Counted from the stretch's first letter, positions 10,675 to 19,636 are shown. The stretch is 64,000 nt of DNA from Bacteroidales bacterium (GCA_015060885.1 SUXO01000008.1:1-64000), one strand, 5' to 3'. Program-made: numbers and translations. Notes: generated from the sequence alone by a model not told the origin.

Positions 10675-11844
10675 TTACTCGTTGCCGAGGATTATGTTCA
10701 CAAGTTTCGTAACATCGGCAACATTTACCGCGCCGTCGTTGTTTACATCACCCGTAATATTGCTTCCATTTTCTGTTTCGCTCTCAAAGTCCATTTCCTT
10801 AATGTAAAAATTACTCCACGGAGTGGCTTTTGAGTAGGCATACTGACGATCGGTTGGAACATATAGATAGGCATTATTATAAACTTCGGTGTCGAAAATG
10901 CTTTCAAGTGCTGTTATTGCCCAAATTGCAGCTATTTTAATTTCAAATAATTTGGAGCATCCTGCAAATGCGGACTCACCGATAGACTCAATAGCTTTGC
11001 CTATGTATAGACTTTTAAGACCTTTACAACCATAAAAAGCATACTTTCCTATTGATGTTACACTGTTGGGTATTACAAGTTCACCGGTGAGGCCACTACA
11101 ATTATTGAACGCATATTGCCCTATTGATGTTACACTGTTGGGTATTACAAGTTCACCGGTGAGACAACTACAATTACTGAATGCATAGTCACCTATTGAT
11201 GTTACGCTATTGGGAATTGTAACGTTTGTTAGGTTGCTGTAATTAGCGAACGCTCTACCGGCAATTCCTAATATACTGTCTCCAATGGTTATACTTGTGT
11301 TTGCGGGCATTATACCTTTGTATCCATAGAGTACTTTACCTGCATAAACAATGCCATTTGGTTGGTTATTGTACCAAACGGTATTATAGAACGCACCGCT
11401 TCCTATCGATGTTACGCTGTTGGGTATTGTTACGCTTTTTAGTCCTATGCAATTATAGAACGCATCGCTTCCTATCGATGTTACGCTGTTTGGTATGGTT
11501 ATGCTTGTTAGGTCTTCGCAACCTTCGAACGCATCGTCACCTATTGCTGTTACGCTGTTGGGTATGCTTACAGACACGAGATTGAACTTGTTCATAAATA
11601 CTCGATCCCCAATCGAAGTTACGCGGTACGTTGTATTGTTGTATGGAACAGTAGATGGAATGTTTATGCTATAATTGTATGAAGAATAATATGTATAGTA
11701 TGTTATTTCTACTGTTTTTGCGGTGGTATCGGTGATTCTGAAACTCCAGTAACCGTTGCTAAATGTTTGTCCTTGGACTGTGGCCATTGTGCTACACTGC
11801 AACAACAGTGCTGTGAGCAGGGTTTTTAGAGTAAATTTTCTCAT
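10675..11844 (-). CDS. BspA-like leucine-rich repeat (LRR_5) secreted protein with C-terminal dockerin-like repeat
   Basis: Repeated IPNSVTSIGxxAFxxCxxL; C-terminal GDVNNDGAVNVADVTKLVNIILGNE; signal peptide. Confidence 0.88.
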   Translation of the reverse strand: MRKFTLKTLLTALLLQCSTMATVQGQTFSNGYWSFRITDTTAKTVEITYYTYYSSYNYSINIPSTVPYNNTTYRVTSIGDRVFMNKFNLVSVSIPNSVTAIGDDAFEGCEDLTSITIPNSVTSIGSDAFYNCIGLKSVTIPNSVTSIGSGAFYNTVWYNNQPNGIVYAGKVLYGYKGIMPANTSITIGDSILGIAGRAFANYSNLTNVTIPNSVTSIGDYAFSNCSCLTGELVIPNSVTSIGQYAFNNCSGLTGELVIPNSVTSIGKYAFYGCKGLKSLYIGKAIESIGESAFAGCSKLFEIKIAAIWAITALESIFDTEVYNNAYLYVPTDRQYAYSKATPWSNFYIKEMDFESETENGSNITGDVNNDGAVNVADVTKLVNIILGNE

Positions 11845-12055
11845 AGGGGTAATTATTTAATGGTTATAAATTTGTGTTTTTTTAGTTAAGATGCCGGCGC
11901 AATGTGCTTGCCAACTTCTAAAATTGCACAAATTTATATATAAGGTCTGTAATTACCCCCCCGAAATGTTAAATAAGATTAAAGCGTGTTAAATAATAAT
12001 CCCTTGTTCCCCATTGTAAGAATTTGCCGTATCGTAGCCGGCTGTTTGGCTATTA

Positions 12056-12724
12056 TCACTTTCCAAAACTCTGCCACAGCTTGTCGGCGGGCAGGGGAGC
12101 GGTAATTTGTATGAGTTCTTTCGATACGGGGTGTATGAACTCCACATATCGGGCGTGGAGTGATATGCTGCCGTCGGGGTTCGAGCGTTTTGCGCCATAT
12201 TTCAGGTCGCCTTTTATGGGGCAGCCGATGGAGGCAAGCTGGCAGCGTATCTGGTGGTGACGGCCTGTTTTCAGTTCCACCTCAATGAGATTGTAGTTCT
12301 GCGAAGCGGCTATGTGGCGGTAGTGCAGCAGGGCCTTCTTTGAGCCTTTTACCTCTTTGGGGTAGGCGAAACTTTTGTTCATTTTCTCGTTGCGGTATAT
12401 CCAGCATTCAAGCTCGGCTTCGGGCTTTGCGGGGCACTCTTTGGTTATTGCCCAGTATATCTTTTTTACGGCTCCCGTGCGGAACATTTCGTTGAGCCTT
12501 TCGAGTGCCTTGCTTGTCTTGGCAAGTACCACAATGCCGCTCACGGGGCGGTCGAGGCGGTGGGGCAACCCCACAAACACATTGCCGGGCTTGGCATATT
12601 TCTCTTTGAGAAAGGCTTTCATTGCATCGCACAAGGTCTTGTCGCCGGTTTTGTCGCCCTGCACAATCTCTCCTGCGGCCTTGTTTACCGCTATTATGTG
12701 GTTGTCTTCGTAGAGAATGTTCAT
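12056..12724 (-). CDS. RluA-family pseudouridine synthase
   Basis: GLPHRLDRPVSGIVVLAKTSKAL motif; GRHHQIRCQLA. Confidence 0.9.
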   Translation of the reverse strand: MNILYEDNHIIAVNKAAGEIVQGDKTGDKTLCDAMKAFLKEKYAKPGNVFVGLPHRLDRPVSGIVVLAKTSKALERLNEMFRTGAVKKIYWAITKECPAKPEAELECWIYRNEKMNKSFAYPKEVKGSKKALLHYRHIAASQNYNLIEVELKTGRHHQIRCQLASIGCPIKGDLKYGAKRSNPDGSISLHARYVEFIHPVSKELIQITAPLPADKLWQSFGK

Positions 12725-12731
12725 GGCGGTG

Positions 12732-13328
12732 TCAATCGGTTATGTTTCTACGGCCCAGAGCGTTGAGAATAATCTTCTCGGTGAAGTGCTCCACGAACTT
12801 GTCGTCATTGTTCTTGCTCACAATACCGTTGATAAAGGGTATCTCAATGCCTTTGAGGCAGAAGTGGAGGAAGCGTGCTGCGAGGTCGGGGCTTTCAACT
12901 GTGAAGAGCCCTTGTTGCTTGCCCTCGGCAATAATTGCACGGAAGAGTGCAATTTCGCGTGCATCGAAAGTGCGGCGTATGTGTTCCACAATCCACACAT
13001 TGTTGAAATATTCTGCGTGGAGGCCGCTGTTGCGTCGTACTATGCTGCGTGTGGCGTGCAGGCGCACAAATATGAGCTTTACAATCTTCTTGTCGGGCGA
13101 GAGGTTCGACGTGGCTACCTTTGTTATGGCTGCCGAAATCTTTTTTACCTCCATCTCAATAGATGCTTCGAGCAGCTCCTCCTTGCTTTGGAAATAGGTG
13201 TAGACGGTGCGGCGGCTGCGGTTTGCAGCAACTGCAATGTCGTTCATAGTGATGTTGTCTATACCCTGTTTGGCAAACAGGCGACGTGCCACTTTTATAA
13301 GATGCTCTCTTGTGTCTATTGTAGCCAT
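12732..13328 (-). CDS. TetR/AcrR family transcriptional regulator
   Basis: N-terminal HTH: LIKVARRLFAKQGIDNITMNDIAVAANRSRRTVYTYF. Confidence 0.9.
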   Translation of the reverse strand: MATIDTREHLIKVARRLFAKQGIDNITMNDIAVAANRSRRTVYTYFQSKEELLEASIEMEVKKISAAITKVATSNLSPDKKIVKLIFVRLHATRSIVRRNSGLHAEYFNNVWIVEHIRRTFDAREIALFRAIIAEGKQQGLFTVESPDLAARFLHFCLKGIEIPFINGIVSKNNDDKFVEHFTEKIILNALGRRNITD

Positions 13329-13464
13329 TGTATGTTCAAGAAGCTGTTTAGGTTTCTAAATGCATTTGTGAGCGCAAATTTAGGCTCTTTTGCACACTCG
13401 TGCAATATCAAAAGTCTTAAAAATGGATAAAAAACGGCTTTTTCGTGAAAATGCTGCCCAAAAA

Positions 13465-13496
13465 TTTGGTTATTACATAAAGTTGCCTTATCTTTG
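13465..13496 (+). promoter_or_regulatory. Bacteroidota-type promoter for tRNA-fMet
   Basis: TTTG (-33) N20 TATCTTTG (-7), matching TTTG-N19-21-TAnnTTTG, about 22 bp upstream of the tRNA. Confidence 0.65.
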
Positions 13497-13517
13497 CATC
13501 AGTTTTGAAAACCGCAT

Positions 13518-13589
13518 CGCGGGGTGGAGCAGTGGTAGCTCGTTGGGCTCATAACCCAAAGGCCGGAGGTTCGATCCCTTCCCCCGCTA
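13518..13589 (+). tRNA. Initiator tRNA-Met (CAT anticodon)
   Basis: Cloverleaf folded by hand: 7-nt acceptor arm CGCGGGG/CCCCGCT with 1:72 mismatch, D arm GAGC/GCTC, anticodon stem TTGGG/CCCAA (three G:C pairs), T loop TTCGATC; CCA not encoded. Confidence 0.93.
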
Positions 13590-13658
13590 CTTTCGAGAGA
13601 GAAACATTTGTTTCTCTCTTTTTTGTTTTGCAATGACCTGGTGCGCGGCCACGGCCGT

Positions 13659-13985
13659 GTAGTTGCTGGCTCACTTGCAAATTCTATGGGGCTTACTCAA
13701 AACTTTTCGGTGTTATTATCTGCTATTCTCTTATGTAGGGGCGTCACCGGCGTGTGCGCCCTGTTGTTGTGTGCTACTTTTTGGGCAGACACATCGGTCT
13801 GCCCCTACGGCAGAATCGTGAACCTTCTGTGCCGGGCGTTTTTGTTACTTTTTGAGCGACAAAAAGTAAATAAAGAGTTCAATGATAGAAAGAATATCTC
13901 ACGGGCCACCGAGGATTTAGGAGTGAGAAAGTTTTATTCCCCCGACTTTTGCAGGTGAGCCTAGTTGCTGGTTCACTTGCAAAAG
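13659..13985. repeat. Dispersed intergenic repeat, copy B, with internal short direct repeat
   Basis: Core CTCAAAACTTTTCGGTGTTATTATCTGCTATTCTCTTA (13697-13732); inverted hairpin module 13830-13870; AGTTGCTGGYTCACTTGCAAA appears twice (about 13661 and 13962). Confidence 0.7.
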
Positions 13986-13996
13986 TTGAGAATGAC

Positions 13997-14042
13997 AAAA
14001 GAGGCTGACTTTCGGTCTGTATTACCGGAATCAGCCTCTTTT
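13997..14042. terminator. Intrinsic terminator downstream of the small ORF/BspA operon
   Basis: AAAAGAGGCTGA ... TCAGCCTCTTTT 12-bp stem. Confidence 0.8.
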
Positions 14043-14080
14043 GTGTAAAAAAATGTTTTTAAATGTGTTTACTGTCAAAA

Positions 14081-14242
14081 TCAGTTCTTGTTCCAAAGGT
14101 CGCCCCATTCGCCACGATGACTATTAGCATCAGGTCGAGAGGGAGTGTTGCCAACTCCGGTTATCACAGACCCGGTCATAATCGTTGTCATAGTGTTGAG
14201 TTCTGCCTCCTCAACAGTGGGCTTATTATATTTCAATTTCAT
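14081..14242 (-). CDS. 53-aa small peptide of unknown function
   Basis: MKLKYNKPTVEEAELNTMTTIMTGSVITGVGNTPSRPDANSHRGEWGDLWNKN; complete ATG-TGA ORF starting about 10 nt after the BspA stop; below the ORF-track length cutoff. Confidence 0.6.
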   Translation of the reverse strand: MKLKYNKPTVEEAELNTMTTIMTGSVITGVGNTPSRPDANSHRGEWGDLWNKN

Positions 14243-14252
14243 AGTAATTTAT

Positions 14253-17200
14253 CTATTTAAATAATACTTTCTTGCCATTTACTATATATATCCCCTTTTC
14301 GGGTGTTGTTACGGGGCGGCCCTGTAAATCATAAATCATCTCCGAATTCATATTTTTTGCATCTGAAATATTGTCAATGTTTGTTGTGCCATCGCCGGTG
14401 TCCTTGCCTATTACGCGCATTCTGATGTTCCGCGCAGCCTGCATATTGCCGTCGCGGTTCTCTATGCTCAGGTAGAAGCGGAAAGCTCCGAGTGAAGCGT
14501 CATCGGCAACAGGTTGCCATACGCCACTGCTCAAAGCGTAGCATCCGGTGAGTGAGGAAGCTGCAATTGTGCTGTAGGTGGGGATAAAGGTATATTTCTC
14601 GTGTACCGATGAGCAGTCGATACTGTTCTCCTCTGTTGCGTAGAGTGTGGCATCGGTCACAATGATATTCTTCTCTCCTGTCTCCCTTGCACGTATGAGA
14701 TATGGGTAATTGGCTTTGAGCACACCGTCTGTAACCTTAAAGGCCTCAACAACTGTCTCGTCGGCAACGCCGTCATCATCGCGGTCATACTGGCGAATGT
14801 CGTTAAGGTCGGCCACCTCAAACTCATCGAGGAACTCCTCGGTTACAGGTATTTCAAAAGGCACATACAAAGCCTGCCATTCGGTATTGTTGAACTCGCG
14901 CACATATGTTATTGTAGCAAAATTCTCATTTGCGGCCTGTGTGAACTTCTCGTAGCTGTCGAACAGAATCTTTGTATTCTGCGGTGTAATATATGTAAAT
15001 TCTTTCCAACCGTCGGCAGCTCTGTAAGCATTGACTTCATCAACATATACAGGAGTGTTTTTGTCCACGCCCTCGAATTGGTCGGAACAATCCGGTGGGT
15101 TTACTGCGTAACTGAATATTTCCACAAGATTGTCGCAATTGTCAAAAGCTCCGTCGGCAATGGATGTTATTCCATCGGTTATTGTAATAGTTTTTATTAT
15201 CTCTTTACAATCCTCCCAAGGGATTGAGGTCATTTCACCGGTACCTACTATATTCAAATAGCCTTTAAGGGCAAGTTCTGCTGTGAGATTTTCGCCACAG
15301 GCTGCAACTCCCGCAATGTTTTGCAGGTTTTTCCATCCATCAGCATTTGTGTATGACGCAATGGCCTCCAACGGCACATAAACAGCAGTGTTGCTATTCA
15401 TCCCTTCAAAGGATGACTGATTGCATATTGGAGCTGTTGTTGCCTTGCAGGTTAATGTAGAGAGTGAAGTACATTCCATAAACGCAAAACCTCCTATTGT
15501 TTGAATATTTGACGGCAATGTTATCTCCGATAGACTGCGGCACATTTCAAATGCACCACTACCAATCTTTGTAACACTCTCTGGAATAACAATAGAAGTT
15601 AAATTCATACAGTACGCAAATGAATAATCGGGAATTTCGGTTATACCATCTGCAATGGTCACTTTTGTAAAGCTACTATCAGAAAAACCTCCACCCATCA
15701 TCGGGTCTCCTGATGTCGGGAAACCATTTACTATAAGTTCACCGCTACAATAATAGAAAGCTCCCCAACCGATATGTTCGATACTTGCAGGTACAACGAC
15801 CGAAACAACCTTGTCGCAGCCCTCAAAAGCAAATTCGCCAATAGATGTTACACCCTCCTCGATGGTTATCTTTTTGATAGATTGCTTATAGTTTATCCAC
15901 GGTGCTTCAATATCATAATAATAATTGTACATTTCACCTGTTCCCTCAATAATAAGCTCACCCTCCGGGGTCAATTTCCAAGTAAGGTTGTCGCCACAGG
16001 TACCCATTGGCAGGATATTAGTGAACTCGCTCCATCCGTTGGCTGCCTTGTATGCCTCCACAGATTCTACCGGCACATAGAGAGGGATAGACATATTTAC
16101 ACTATTGAAAACACTACCTCCGAGAGAGGGTGGGGTAGTAGCTGCACACATCATAGAGACAAGGCAGCTACATCCGTAAAATGCTCCTGCCCCAATAGAT
16201 GTTACCCCCTGCGGAATAACAATGGAAGTGAGGCCGCTACAACCGGAAAATGCTGATGCTCCAATAGATGTTGCCCCCTCCGGAATAACAATGGAAGTGA
16301 GGCTGCTACATCCGGAAAATGTAGAAGATTCGATTGTAGTCACACTTTCAGGAATATTGATAGAGACAAGGCCGCTACATCCGGAAAATGCTCTTGCCCC
16401 AATAGAGGTTACCCCCTCCGGAATAACAACTTCAGTCAGGCTGTAGCATTGTTCGAATGCGAGTTCTCCAATAGAAGTTACCCCCTCCGGAATAACAATT
16501 TCTGTCAGGTTGTTGCAAATTTGAAAAACCTCTTTTCCAATAGAGGTCACACCCTGCGGAATAACAACGGAAGTGAGACTGACACAAATACGGAACGCAT
16601 GATTTCCTATTGAAATCACACTCTCTGGAATACTTATAGAAACAAGAGCGGTACAATAATGAAAAGCCTCTTTTGCAATAGAGGTCACTCCATCCTTTAT
16701 CGTGGCTTTTTTGATATTATATTTATATTTCTCTAACCAAGGAGCACTGGTCATCTCACCTGTGCCTTCAACAATCAACTCGTCGCCATACGTTAATCTC
16801 CAAGTGAGATTCTCGCCGCACGTGCCTGACGCAAGAGGCTGAATGAAATCCATCCAATAATTGGCTTGCTGATATGCAGACACAGATTCATCAGGGACAT
16901 ACAAAGTACATTTCGTGGCATCAAATGCAAAGAAACTTGTACTGTTGCAAGAAGGGGGAGTAATTGCATTGCAAGTCACAGAGGTTAATTTTCCGCAGCC
17001 GAAGAAGACTCCCCAACCCAATGAGGTTACACTCTCCGGGATAACAACAGATTGCAAGTTCCCGCAGTGATAGAAAGTACTGGTCTCTATTGATGACAAT
17101 CCTTCGGGCAGTGTCGCAGTTTTTAAGTTTCTACATTCGTAGAATACCTCAGCGCCTAATTGTGTCAAGCCTGTCGGAAGAGTAATTCCCTCCAATATAC

Positions 17201-18176
17201 TGCATCCCCTGAAAGCATTATTGCCAATGGTTGTTACACTTTCTGATATAGAAACATTGGTAAGAGCAGTACAACCGGGAAAAGCCCAATTGCCAATACT
17301 TGTCACACCGTCTTTTATATTTATGCTCTTTATCGAGCCTCTATAACTGTTCCACGGTGCTGCGGAATTGTTAGAGTAATTGTACATTTCGCCTGTACCC
17401 TCGATAACCAACTCATTGTCATCGTGATACTTCCATATAAGATTATCGCCGCAAGTTCCCGAGGCAATTATCATTGGTTGAATGTTTGTGAACCGGCTCC
17501 ATCCATCGGCTGCCTTATATGCATCAATAGATGCTGTCGGCACATAAACAGGAATACTACTGCTTACTCCACTGAAAACTTCACTTCCGATTGATGGTGG
17601 AGTCGTTGCCTTACATGTGATAGAAGCGAGGTTATAAGCTCCCTTTAAGGCCCAAGAGCCTATCTCTGTGAGGCCGCTGGGGAAAGTGATAGAATTAAGG
17701 TTTGGACAGAACTCAAAAGTATCGCTTCCAATTATCGTCACGCCCTCGGGTACAGTGATAGATTTCAAGGCATCACAATAGAGGAATACGCCTGTTCCCA
17801 GTTGTGTCAAGCCATTCGGAAGAGTAATTTCCTCCAATATGCTACACTCTCTGAATGCATCACCGCCAATGGTTGTTACGCTTTCTGATATAGAAACATC
17901 AGTAAGGGCTGAACATTGAGCAAAAGCCCAATTGCCAATACTTGTCACACCGTCTTTTATATTCACGCTCTTTATTGAGCTCTTATAGCTGCTCCACGGT
18001 GCTGCGGGATTGTAAGAGTAATTGTACATCTCGCCTGTACCCTCGATAACAAGATCACTTTCGGCAGTCAGTTTCCATGTGATGTTGTCGCCACAGACGC
18101 CTGAGGCTATTTGCGCCATTATGTTGCTCGCACAAAGCAACATGGCAGCAATAATTAAAAATGCTTTTTTTCTCAT
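14253..18176 (-). CDS. BspA-like LRR_5 surface protein, five modules, C-terminal sorting-like tail
   Basis: Five CGxNLTWxL...GTGEM headers each leading into LRR_5 repeats or related sequence; signal peptide; C-terminus IYDLQGRPVTTPEKGIYIVNGKKVLFK. Confidence 0.9.
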   Translation of the reverse strand: MRKKAFLIIAAMLLCASNIMAQIASGVCGDNITWKLTAESDLVIEGTGEMYNYSYNPAAPWSSYKSSIKSVNIKDGVTSIGNWAFAQCSALTDVSISESVTTIGGDAFRECSILEEITLPNGLTQLGTGVFLYCDALKSITVPEGVTIIGSDTFEFCPNLNSITFPSGLTEIGSWALKGAYNLASITCKATTPPSIGSEVFSGVSSSIPVYVPTASIDAYKAADGWSRFTNIQPMIIASGTCGDNLIWKYHDDNELVIEGTGEMYNYSNNSAAPWNSYRGSIKSINIKDGVTSIGNWAFPGCTALTNVSISESVTTIGNNAFRGCSILEGITLPTGLTQLGAEVFYECRNLKTATLPEGLSSIETSTFYHCGNLQSVVIPESVTSLGWGVFFGCGKLTSVTCNAITPPSCNSTSFFAFDATKCTLYVPDESVSAYQQANYWMDFIQPLASGTCGENLTWRLTYGDELIVEGTGEMTSAPWLEKYKYNIKKATIKDGVTSIAKEAFHYCTALVSISIPESVISIGNHAFRICVSLTSVVIPQGVTSIGKEVFQICNNLTEIVIPEGVTSIGELAFEQCYSLTEVVIPEGVTSIGARAFSGCSGLVSINIPESVTTIESSTFSGCSSLTSIVIPEGATSIGASAFSGCSGLTSIVIPQGVTSIGAGAFYGCSCLVSMMCAATTPPSLGGSVFNSVNMSIPLYVPVESVEAYKAANGWSEFTNILPMGTCGDNLTWKLTPEGELIIEGTGEMYNYYYDIEAPWINYKQSIKKITIEEGVTSIGEFAFEGCDKVVSVVVPASIEHIGWGAFYYCSGELIVNGFPTSGDPMMGGGFSDSSFTKVTIADGITEIPDYSFAYCMNLTSIVIPESVTKIGSGAFEMCRSLSEITLPSNIQTIGGFAFMECTSLSTLTCKATTAPICNQSSFEGMNSNTAVYVPLEAIASYTNADGWKNLQNIAGVAACGENLTAELALKGYLNIVGTGEMTSIPWEDCKEIIKTITITDGITSIADGAFDNCDNLVEIFSYAVNPPDCSDQFEGVDKNTPVYVDEVNAYRAADGWKEFTYITPQNTKILFDSYEKFTQAANENFATITYVREFNNTEWQALYVPFEIPVTEEFLDEFEVADLNDIRQYDRDDDGVADETVVEAFKVTDGVLKANYPYLIRARETGEKNIIVTDATLYATEENSIDCSSVHEKYTFIPTYSTIAASSLTGCYALSSGVWQPVADDASLGAFRFYLSIENRDGNMQAARNIRMRVIGKDTGDGTTNIDNISDAKNMNSEMIYDLQGRPVTTPEKGIYIVNGKKVLFK

Positions 18177-18267
18177 AATCAGTTAAACTTATAGTAAATA
18201 ATCAATGATGTTTGTTGTGCCTATAAGTTCCCTGATTCGGCAGAGTGTTTTTTGTTGTTTATAAACG

Positions 18268-18362
18268 AAAAAGCGTGAGAACCTGTACCTGCTGCTCATT
18301 CCGCTTTTCGAGGCCTTCGCATTGCCCACCAATGTAGAACGAGCAACGCAGAAGCCTCACGC
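18268..18362 (-). ncRNA. Candidate structured RNA / 5' leader upstream of the BspA gene
   Basis: Minus strand GCGTGAG...CTCACGC closing helix followed by TTTTT; internal complementary segments TGCTCGTTC/GAATGAGCA and CATTG/CAATG. Confidence 0.4.
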
Positions 18363-18363
18363 T

Positions 18364-18451
18364 GTATGTATAAACAAACCAATACACCAATGGTTGGCAA
18401 TGATGCATAAGCAACAACAACCTTAGTGTAATAGGTATGTATAAACACACC
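18364..18451. repeat. Direct repeat GTATGTATAAACAMACC (two copies) flanking a hairpin
   Basis: 17-nt boxes at 18364-18380 and 18435-18451 with one mismatch; TACAC/GTGTA and GGTTG/CAACC pairing between them. Confidence 0.55.
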
Positions 18452-18882
18452 ATAAGACATCTACCATTGCTTCATTCTTGACATTGATTTAGAAGTTGCG
18501 AAGTTCCGAAAAGCCAAGAAAGAGCGTAAGTAAACGCTTTTCAATAAAAATTTATACCCTCCCACATAACCCATATCGGGCTCCTGCAAGCGATATTCAT
18601 TTGCAAAAATAGAAACAAATGAGCGAGATATATGAAACTTGTTTCAATATTTCACTGCAGGTGTATGTTATTTTCGCGTTTAAACGCAAAAATACCCAAA
18701 AAACGTTATAGTACAATAGTAGAATTGGAGTTTTTTAAAAAAAAGATTCAAAGCATTTTAGGTAGTTGTACAAAATATTTGAGAGCTATTGCGTATCATA
18801 TTTTTTACACTATCCTTACAGCAAAATATTTGCTCAGCTTCTCGTTAGAACAGTACACTTAGGGTTACTTTTTTCGTGAAAT

Positions 18883-19518
18883 CTACCTGCACTCCTCATC
18901 GATAAGGCGGTTGAACAGAGCAAGCAGCAGAGGCTTGTTTTCGATAATCTCGCGGAACTGTTGCAGCCGCACAGCATTGGTCGACTGCGGAATCCATAAA
19001 CGCAGGTAGCCTTTGTGCCCGTACTTCTCTTCAAGGTGCTGGCAAGCGCGCTCGAAATGTTGCTCGCGGCTCTTTTCGGGGTAGTGGGCAAGCCCGTACT
19101 GTATGGTGCGGCGCATAATGGTTTCGCCATCTATGAGGCGGTCGGCTTCTGCTACAATCTTTCCATAAATGGTGCGTGGCGGTTGCTTGCTCGATGCGCG
19201 GTGGTCCTCCACGGCATCGGCAATAATCCCAATCTGTTCATCGGTAAAGAGCTTTTTTAGAAAGGCATCGCTTTTTACAATACGGGCCGATGCCGTGTGA
19301 TGTGTTTCGCGCCCTTCGCAAAGCCCTGTATCGTGGAAGGCTGCAATGGCATATACCATATTCGTGTCGACATTGTAATGGGTGGCAAGCCGCAGGCTCT
19401 CTTCTATCACTGTGGCGGCGTGTTCGCAGCGGTGGGCTTTGTCGAAATTGCGGTAGAGCGGGAGTATCTTTTTTTCTATATATTCACGCAGTTCGGGGTA
19501 TATTTCTTGGCTCTTCAT
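18883..19518 (-). CDS. HD domain-containing phosphohydrolase
   Basis: HRCEHAATVIEESL...FHDTGLCEG; likely start at MKSQEIYPELREYI. Confidence 0.8.
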   Translation of the reverse strand: MKSQEIYPELREYIEKKILPLYRNFDKAHRCEHAATVIEESLRLATHYNVDTNMVYAIAAFHDTGLCEGRETHHTASARIVKSDAFLKKLFTDEQIGIIADAVEDHRASSKQPPRTIYGKIVAEADRLIDGETIMRRTIQYGLAHYPEKSREQHFERACQHLEEKYGHKGYLRLWIPQSTNAVRLQQFREIIENKPLLLALFNRLIDEECR

Positions 19519-19572
19519 AGGGCAGTGGTTTTCTATGTGTAAAGGTAGTGCTTTTGCGGTAAACACACAATA

Positions 19573-19620
19573 TATATAAATAAGAGGTCGCGCCCGCGGG
19601 CGCGACCTCTTATTTATATA
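19573..19620. terminator. 48-bp perfect palindrome, likely terminator of the GH33/GH95 gene
   Basis: TATATATAAATAAGAGGTCGCGCCCG|CGGGCGCGACCTCTTATTTATATA region; 24-bp arms, no spacer, just downstream of the stop at 19637. Confidence 0.7.
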
Positions 19621-19636
19621 AGGTTCATTATTTCGG

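Noticed and set aside
11040-11590. CRISPR-like periodic repeats
   Set aside because: The 66-69-nt periodicity is in frame and encodes LRR_5 repeats; there are no spacers.
13608-13958. 116-aa ORF downstream of tRNA-fMet
   Set aside because: Falls in dispersed-repeat sequence related to the non-coding copies A and C; no protein motif.
16190-16640. CRISPR-like periodic repeats in the large BspA gene
   Set aside because: In-frame LRR_5 coding repeats within one long ORF.
18273-18362. Signal recognition particle RNA
   Set aside because: The size (about 90 nt) and a GGAAUGAGCAGC segment are reminiscent of SRP RNA, but the conserved AGGUCCGGAAGGAAGCAGCC domain IV sequence is not present, so only a generic structured-RNA call is made; an Infernal search could overturn this.
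18259-18453. 64-aa minus-strand ORF upstream of BspA
   Set aside because: Coincides with the hairpin/direct-repeat region; no homology signal, and structure is the better explanation.
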